DNA of 64,000 nt from Halomonas alkalisoli (GTDB taxonomy: Bacteria > Pseudomonadota > Gammaproteobacteria > Pseudomonadales > Halomonadaceae), in NCBI RefSeq assembly GCF_021412585.1, contig NZ_JAKCMI010000046.1, positions 49,654 to 113,653 on the forward strand, given 5' to 3'. The notes under the pieces were generated by a model. It saw only the letters and a list, made by a program, of their open reading frames with translations. It had not been told where the DNA came from and did not search any database. Position 1 is the stretch's first letter. Each line of letters begins with the position of its first letter. The position numbers were made by a program, and so were the translations under genes. This document shows, piece after piece, positions 53,901 to 61,043 of the stretch.

Positions 53901-55811
53901 GGCCCGCCAGGGTGCCTGCCCCCGGACCAGCAGCCCCTGCTCGCCGGCCAGTCGCTCACGCTCGCCGCTCAGCCGTTCGCGTTCGCCTCGGGCCCGTTCC
54001 AGGGCCACGGTCGCGTCGTCGCGCTCACGGGCAAGCCCCTCCAGGGTTTCCTCCAGTTCCGCCTCGCGTTCCTGCTTCTCCTGTAACAGCTCGCCGGGCA
54101 TGGCACCCGGCTGCTGGCGCTGGAAGGCCTCGTGCCAAGCGGCGACCTGCTTGAGTTCACCGATGCGCCCGAGGTGAGCATTGAAGGCCTGCCTGGCGGA
54201 AGCCGCCTGCTCCCGGGCCACCTCTGCGGTGCCCTCCGGCACCTCCAGCTCGGCCTCATCGAATAGCCCTTCGGCCAGTGCCTGGGTGTAGAAGCTCTGG
54301 TTATCGACGAAATCCCGCTGCTGCGACTCGAGCCGCTCGCGGGCCTGCTCCAGGCCATCGCGGTGCTCGTCCAGCCCGGCCAGGTCACGACCCAGTTCCT
54401 CATGGTAGAGGGTGTCGGCGATCACCTCCTCGCGGAAGCGGTTGCCGTCGAGGGCCTCGAATGCCTCGGCGCCTTCGTCCAACGCGCTCAGCGCCCGGTA
54501 GCGCGCGCTGTCGTCATTGAAGGCGAGGCTCTCGGCGAGCCAGTCGCGGGCAGCGGCGAAGGCCACATGGCCGATATCCCGGCCCGCCGGCCAGTCGGCC
54601 TCGGCCAGGTGAATCAGGCGGCGGTGAACGTCCAGGCGCGCGCCCCGCTCGGAGAGCGCCTGGCGCACGGCGCGCTCGGTGAGCCCGGAGAGCCGGGCCA
54701 GCAGCCAGGTGGAGACCCGCGGACGGCCGGTATCGCCCACGGCCCAGGCGAAGCCCTGGACGGTCTCGTGCTCGCTTGGCTCTGTATCGGCAGCATCCTG
54801 ACCATCGACAGCAGCGGGCCGCCGCGGCAACCCCGGCAGGCCGAGCAGGGCCTGCCCGCCGAGCAGGGCCTCGCTCGCCGCCAGCCCGCGGTCGAGCTCG
54901 AGCAGCTGGTCACGGGCGGCGCGCAGCGTTTCGCCCTGGCCCTTGAGGGCGGCCAGGCGCTCGACCTTGTCGCTGGCACGGCGTTGGTCGCTCTCGGCCT
55001 CCTCGAGCCGGTGGCGCAGCTCGGTGATGTTGGTGCCGGAGTTGAGGATCACCTCCTCGATCAGCTCCTCGCTCTCGTCGGTCTCGCCCCGGGTGGCACC
55101 GGAGAGGATCTCGGGGGCCAGCACCTCGAAGAAGAAGGCCTGATCCGCCTTCTCGCCCTGGCGCGGCTTGATGGCATTGAAGATCTGGCTCTTGTCGGCG
55201 CCGCCCTCCTTCTGGAAGGCGGCGAGCTGGGCGAGCTCGCGGCGGGAGACATGGGCGCCCACCGCCTCCAGCCACTCCTCGCGGTTGTGGGTCAGGCGCA
55301 CGCCACGCTGGCTCATGGCCATCTTGATATCGCTGTTGGCGTGCAGGGCAAGCTTGCCGTCCCGGGTCAGGTGATGAACCGGAATGTCCTCCAGCCGACC
55401 GGCATAGTGATAGAAGGAGAGCCCGCTGCCATCGCTGTAGCCATAGAAGCCGAAGACGAAGGTCTCGCCGGCGACCTCCTCCCCCGCGGCGGCCAGCATG
55501 TCGTCCTGGCGGGCACCGCCGCTGCGGGAGCGAAACTCCACCCGCAGGTGGCTCCAGCTGCGCCCTTCGCCCGCCACCGATGAGGGGGTGCACTTGCGCC
55601 GGGTGCGCGCCAGCAGGGTGCGGTCCCGGGAGAGCAGCCCGATCAGCGCCTCGGCCAGGGTGGTCTTGCCGAAGCCGTTTTCCATGCTGATGGCGCTGGA
55701 CTGGCCGCGCAGGTCAAGCAGCAGGTGACGCATCTTGGCGTCCCAGGGCGAGGCAACGTCGCCGTGCTTGTTGAGCAGGTTGGCGATCTCGATACGGTTG
55801 ATCACGCTCAT
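50904..55811 (-). CDS. SMC-type condensin ATPase, MksB/JetC-like
   Basis: 1635-residue ABC ATPase with a head split by a long Glu/Arg/Ala/Leu-rich coiled-coil region (about 260-1400), the SMC/MukB layout. Walker A ENGFGKTT is at 44-51 (Lys49). The ABC signature is MSEGQ at 1493-1497. Walker B VILLDG is at 1535-1541, where Asp1540 is followed by Gly instead of the catalytic Glu. It is longer than typical MukB (~1490). The ATG overlaps the MksE-like stop by 4 bases. The neighbours place it in an MksBEF/Wadjet-like complex acting on DNA; chromosome organisation or plasmid restriction are both possible. The family assignment is from layout, not alignment. Confidence 0.8.
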   Translation of the reverse strand: MSVINRIEIANLLNKHGDVASPWDAKMRHLLLDLRGQSSAISMENGFGKTTLAEALIGLLSRDRTLLARTRRKCTPSSVAGEGRSWSHLRVEFRSRSGGARQDDMLAAAGEEVAGETFVFGFYGYSDGSGLSFYHYAGRLEDIPVHHLTRDGKLALHANSDIKMAMSQRGVRLTHNREEWLEAVGAHVSRRELAQLAAFQKEGGADKSQIFNAIKPRQGEKADQAFFFEVLAPEILSGATRGETDESEELIEEVILNSGTNITELRHRLEEAESDQRRASDKVERLAALKGQGETLRAARDQLLELDRGLAASEALLGGQALLGLPGLPRRPAAVDGQDAADTEPSEHETVQGFAWAVGDTGRPRVSTWLLARLSGLTERAVRQALSERGARLDVHRRLIHLAEADWPAGRDIGHVAFAAARDWLAESLAFNDDSARYRALSALDEGAEAFEALDGNRFREEVIADTLYHEELGRDLAGLDEHRDGLEQARERLESQQRDFVDNQSFYTQALAEGLFDEAELEVPEGTAEVAREQAASARQAFNAHLGRIGELKQVAAWHEAFQRQQPGAMPGELLQEKQEREAELEETLEGLARERDDATVALERARGERERLSGERERLAGEQGLLVRGQAPWRAFVEGWPNEEIGGFWSRRKTALAELDTRCREADRRRQDAERTRTRLAPLAQAARHYQELHGDDDPVHLRQRLRDRERTLADEKHRLEAEETRLRRLHRARLAFADNSELTPEAWLQDAKRRYPRLLREAETLEDDIQARERYLESLAGDPLERRAVEAEAHRLLDDTGVAWQPLHEVLNHADSPLERRREWLVQAAGLLFAPVVAGVGAAQDAAAALIEAGLAVPVFEAERLSSLLDCGEPPLGAVQGVETLAVKAALDPSYLEALREATEKRLAADRERQKALAAECARLDPHGEGYALALEARAADEEGVEALLEALGAAQGELAERQAALAPRLTDAALACIDDFQRYLQEGGDLALEEAAEASLEAETALAELTPERERATRELEAHGQTWLAAEQFNDAGGVERLQALEARLAELERHLAEAAERLEAAVERNELLNQQHADAEAQRRRIFGDGERDRLRALAAFEEEGGVAFMASAAEVQAELEAALAQASRRADFDFSRIRAYLDVRDAGGGSQKLEREIARVKRELGEARDARKAKAAERDAVEGRLNDQRRALEWVDQLAVDWLRALRELPQGWARRLAALEDLADASRWPHDDGDHEARDAALETWHAMAGETSELDVTALEACQQTLLDALGELNLGERARNRERQAKQVETSERRLAESLEEAAHSRLFSDTERARLAMLKGASAAALNDLLALHEQLFDQLGDHRQRVDRLHASREQIEGTLVERLSSIISDAAGNLDILRRVARSSGEGGAFFEVKAALIGPDQLRELITTLLADIDEHQAAMRRRAERDGGVVDGESRRRDDDLLRQIRRRIYRGLFHDVSIRLKHDAIRPHGRLFSLNEEMSEGQREAVSLMWLVKLSEFAIERELRELPGHHKRRARSSRESVILLDGLFSKLSHRRLIQDSLESLRNTRGRFQMIGLIHNPNYENDPEIFPTYLVGSVIGGAQGQGGHVMVRDGRITAPEEVGRSQGEASLFGIHVTEAVE

Positions 55812-56671
55812 GCGGTTGCCTCCTCGTCGTGACCGTCGCTCTCGATGCCATCCTCCTGAGCGTATCTCTCTTGACCACTACCCGGCGCTTCCTCCAGCCC
55901 TCTGGCCAGTGCCTGGAGATGCCCAAGCTGGTGGATACCGATCTGTTCGCTTTCCAGGGCGCCCAGCAGCGTCTGCTGCCAGACCTCGCCCACGCTCTCG
56001 CCGTCGGGGTCCACGGCCGACGCCTCGCCGGAATCCCGCGGGCTCTCCAGCAGCCCGGCCCGGACCTGCAGCTCGATGAAGGCGCGCACCCGACGGGTGA
56101 TATCCTCGCCGCGCTCCTCGAGCAGCCCGCGGCTCGTCTCCGGCGCCGCCTCGCCCAGGGCACGCAGCGCTTCGAGCTGCTCGCGCATCAGCTCGGCGAG
56201 CTCCACGCCGCTGAAGGTGGCCTCCTGGTAGCGGCTGACGTCGGAGAGCGCTCGGTTGTAGCGGGTATATAACAGGGTGTGCATCAGCAGCCAGAGCTGC
56301 AGGTACCACTGGGCCAGCTCGGCACGGCTCTCCTGGCGCAGCTTGAGCGCCTCGAATACCGGCTCGCGGGTATAGAGCGGCGGCTGCTCCAGCTCCGGGT
56401 CCGGCAGCAGGGCGTAGTAGCGCGAGCCGGGCGCGATGCCGGGGTAGTCGCCGGTCTCGAACACCTTGAGCCGCAGCCCCTGGCCGGCGAGGAAGTCGCG
56501 CAGGCCTTCGCGCTCGATATCGCTGGCATCATCGATCAGCGCACAGACATCGCGCTCGGAGAGCTGGCCCTCCCGCGCGGCACGCCGCTTGCGGCCGCTG
56601 CCGGGCAGGCGTTCGGCGCTGCGATAGCGCAGCAGGTAGGCGACTACCTCGCCCATTTCGGTCATGTTCAT
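55808..56671 (-). CDS. MksE/JetB-like condensin subunit
   Basis: 287 residues, predicted mostly helical, no membrane or enzyme motif. The N-terminus (MNMTEMGEVVAYLLRYRS) and the pattern of two winged-helix-like blocks fit MukE/MksE/JetB subunits, which bind the kleisin. The central region ELAQWYLQLWLLMHTLLYTR is hydrophobic and likely a packing core; the C-terminus is acidic. ATGA overlaps join it to the kleisin-like gene before it and the SMC gene after it. Identification rests on position and size more than sequence. Confidence 0.6.
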   Translation of the reverse strand: MNMTEMGEVVAYLLRYRSAERLPGSGRKRRAAREGQLSERDVCALIDDASDIEREGLRDFLAGQGLRLKVFETGDYPGIAPGSRYYALLPDPELEQPPLYTREPVFEALKLRQESRAELAQWYLQLWLLMHTLLYTRYNRALSDVSRYQEATFSGVELAELMREQLEALRALGEAAPETSRGLLEERGEDITRRVRAFIELQVRAGLLESPRDSGEASAVDPDGESVGEVWQQTLLGALESEQIGIHQLGHLQALARGLEEAPGSGQERYAQEDGIESDGHDEEATA

Positions 56672-58185
56672 ACGGGCTCGTCCTGATCGATTCGGTTGGT
56701 AGCGCTGTGTTCATTGCCGGTCGCCTGAAAAAAGCCAAGCGAGGGGGTCACCGCACCGTCGATACGCCGGCCGTCGGCCAGCAGCAACGTAAAGGGCTCA
56801 CTGTCGATGCCTACCGTGAGACGACGATCGAGCAATTCGGTGTCGACGAAGGTGTTAAGCAGCTGCGCCAGACAGTCGCCCTCCTCGAAACGGTGCCAGC
56901 CCTCTTCCAGCGCCTGGGGCAGCGACAGCGGGGCCTGGTGGATCCGCTCGCGCAGCGCCGGCCCGCGAGCCTCGAGGAAGCGTGCCAGCAGCGGGTCTTC
57001 CGGCCTGGCATCGTGCTGTTCGTCGAAGACCAGCGCGGCGTGGCTCGCCTCGGCACGGCGACTCTCCAGCAGCGGCACCAGCGGCGCCAGGCGGGGAAAC
57101 ACCGCCTGAGCATGCAGCGGCATCATGCGGCGCACCACCGCCTCCTGCAGCCGTGGCGATGCGGGCGCGGCCAGCAACTCGCGCGCCATGTCCTGGAAGT
57201 CCACCACGCCCATGGACTGAATTCGGCCCTCGGCGATATCGGCCAGCAGCTCAGAGAGTCGCCGCGACAGGTTCTCGATGGCGTTGAGCACACGGCCGAT
57301 GGCGCCGGAGAGCACGCGCAGATCCCACTCGTCGGGCTGGGCCTCCCGCCAGACGTCGAAGCGCTCCATGAGCTTGGGGGTCGTCAGCTGGGCCCGGCCG
57401 TCGAGCAGGGTCTGCTGGATGCTGGAGAGCGCGTTATGGTAGTGGCGCTCGTTGTCGAGCAGCGCGATCAACTTGCCCTCGCGGGTGGGATTCTCGCGCA
57501 CCCGGCGCAGCTCCTGGGTCAGGGCGCGAATGGCCAGCAGGATCTGGTTGGTGATATCGGGAATACGGGCGAAGTCGCCCCGGGCCAGCGCCGCCAGCAC
57601 CTTGGCGGCATCGTATTCGGAATAGAGCAGGTCCTCGACCTGGCTGGCCAGGGTCACCGCCTGGCGGCCGCTCGGCGTGAGGCGCACCTGGCCCGTCTGG
57701 CCCTGCTTCTCGATCAGCGCCGTACGCTTGGTGCTGCGCCGCGAGCGCACCGCACCGCTCGCCTCACCGGCATCTGGATTCGAGGACGGCTCACGCGCCT
57801 CCGGGGTCGGGGACGCCTGGCGCGCATCCGGGGTCGGGGACGGTTGTCGCGCGTCCGGGGTCGGGGACGGCTGACGAAAGTTCAGCTCACTCGGCGTCGA
57901 CAGCAGGTTGATGACGAAGGTCAGGTCGTCATGGGGCAGCTCGGGATAGGTATCGCGCAGGTGGTTGAGGCAGCGCGTCTGGGAGACGAAGGCGCTGTTG
58001 GTGGCGAAATCCACATCCAGCAGGTAGTCCAGCAGCAGGCAGCCGAGGTCGAGCCAGTAGCCATCACGCAGGCCTCGGCGCTGCTCCTGGCTGACCTGCA
58101 CGAAGGCCGAACCCGGCTCGTGGGCGCTGTCGTGCAGGTCGATCAGCCTTGTGGTGGCGACGAGCAGTTTGCTCCAGGCGGTCAT
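56668..58185 (-). CDS. kleisin-like subunit, MksF/JetA-like
   Basis: 505 residues. N-terminal helical domain (LLVATTRLIDLHDSAHEPGS, RGLRDGYWLDLGCLLLDYLL), then a Pro-rich linker of three 9-residue repeats (RQPSPTPDA type) plus a degenerate fourth, a winged-helix-like piece (GQVRLTPSGRQAVTLASQVE), a long helical middle and a C-terminal domain ending SLGFFQATGNEHSATN. This fits MukF/MksF/JetA kleisins, which close the SMC ring. First gene of the three-gene operon, AGGGAAG before its ATG; 129 bases after the DUF99 gene. Confidence 0.6.
   Translation of the reverse strand: MTAWSKLLVATTRLIDLHDSAHEPGSAFVQVSQEQRRGLRDGYWLDLGCLLLDYLLDVDFATNSAFVSQTRCLNHLRDTYPELPHDDLTFVINLLSTPSELNFRQPSPTPDARQPSPTPDARQASPTPEAREPSSNPDAGEASGAVRSRRSTKRTALIEKQGQTGQVRLTPSGRQAVTLASQVEDLLYSEYDAAKVLAALARGDFARIPDITNQILLAIRALTQELRRVRENPTREGKLIALLDNERHYHNALSSIQQTLLDGRAQLTTPKLMERFDVWREAQPDEWDLRVLSGAIGRVLNAIENLSRRLSELLADIAEGRIQSMGVVDFQDMARELLAAPASPRLQEAVVRRMMPLHAQAVFPRLAPLVPLLESRRAEASHAALVFDEQHDARPEDPLLARFLEARGPALRERIHQAPLSLPQALEEGWHRFEEGDCLAQLLNTFVDTELLDRRLTVGIDSEPFTLLLADGRRIDGAVTPSLGFFQATGNEHSATNRIDQDEPV
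57794..57874. repeat. 27-bp tandem repeats inside the kleisin-like gene
   Basis: Three adjacent 27-bp copies (57794-57820, 57821-57847, 57848-57874) sharing TCCGGGGTCGGGGACG, with a degenerate fourth just before. In frame, they encode 9-residue Pro-rich linker units, so copy-number changes would keep the frame. Confidence 0.85.
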
Positions 58186-58314
58186 GGGTCTTCCCTGCGG
58201 GCAAAAGGGGCATTATGCCAACCTGGGGCGGCCGGGTCATGACAAGCCTTGTCATGTCTCATTCCACGCAGCGGTTTCGATGCTCAGGGCGGGTCCACCG
58301 TTACGGCGAATCGT

Positions 58315-58896
58315 TCATGTCCGCCCCCTGCTCTCGCCAGTCGCCACCCCGCCGGCAATGAGATGCGCTACCCTCAGCGGCTCGGGAATCTTGCCATGGG
58401 GCGTGGTCGCACGGATCACCGCTACCGCCTCTGCCTCGCTCAGCCCAACACGCTGAACATAGACTCCCGCCAGCGGCTCCATCTCGCCCAGGCGTTCGAC
58501 CAGCGCCCACTTGCGGCTCCCGCCGGGAATCCGTTCGAGCAGCGCCCGGCGCATGGCCTCACGGCGAGGCGCACGGCGCGCCACTACCAGCACCGGCAGG
58601 CCCAGCTCGGCATGCAGGTGCGGCACGTCGACCACGTTGAAACCGGCCAGGGCGATGCCCTGCAGCAAGACAAGCTGCAGGTGGCCGGCAAAACAGGAGC
58701 CGCCGGCCAGGCGAATCAGCTCGCGGGTGCTGTTGACGCCATCCCGCCGCACCCGACCCGACAGTACGCCCTCAAGGCGCAGCCCCGAGAACACCGTGCC
58801 GACGATGGCGACGTCGCCCCGATGCCCGCGCGGGAACGGGCAGTCGTCGAAGCCGACAATATGCGAGAATGTTCGGTGTCGCTCGGTGGTCGCCAT
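58315..58896 (-). CDS. DUF99 family protein (endonuclease dU-like)
   Basis: 193 residues. The conserved DUF99 blocks are clear: IVGFDDCPFPRGHRGDVAIV, GTVFSGLRLEGVLSGRVRRD, LVLLQGIALAGFNVVDVPHL and LPVLVVARRAPRREAMRRAL. DUF99 is related to endonuclease V and is best known from archaea, where it is named endonuclease dU; bacterial members are less common. Acidic residues of the FDD block could bind metal. AAGGCGGAGG precedes the ATG at 58896; upstream extension rejected. Divergent from recQ with 59 bases between, and codirectional with the condensin-like operon. Confidence 0.82.
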   Translation of the reverse strand: MATTERHRTFSHIVGFDDCPFPRGHRGDVAIVGTVFSGLRLEGVLSGRVRRDGVNSTRELIRLAGGSCFAGHLQLVLLQGIALAGFNVVDVPHLHAELGLPVLVVARRAPRREAMRRALLERIPGGSRKWALVERLGEMEPLAGVYVQRVGLSEAEAVAVIRATTPHGKIPEPLRVAHLIAGGVATGESRGRT

Positions 58897-58955
58897 GGCC
58901 TCCGCCTTCAGAACATGACTTTCAGGACAATAACAGCAGCGCAGGGAGTGCCTAC

Positions 58956-60980
<2,025 letters not shown>

Positions 60981-60981
60981 G

Positions 60982-61011
60982 AAGGAGCGCTGGCTTTACC
61001 CAGCGCTCCTT
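60982..61011. terminator. bidirectional terminator between recQ-like gene and adhesin
   Basis: Perfect 12-bp stem AAGGAGCGCTGG / CCAGCGCTCCTT with a 6-base loop, one base after the helicase stop and 32 bases after the adhesin stop on the other strand. Stem ends of AAGG / CCTT give short A and T runs on both sides. Confidence 0.7.
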
Positions 61012-61043
61012 ATGTAACAAGATCGCGTATTACCCGGCCCCAG

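Noticed and set aside
50904..58185. True MukBEF of E. coli type
   Set aside because: The SMC is longer, the signature and Walker B differ, there is no smtA, and gene overlaps match the MksFEB order. MksBEF/Wadjet-like is safer.
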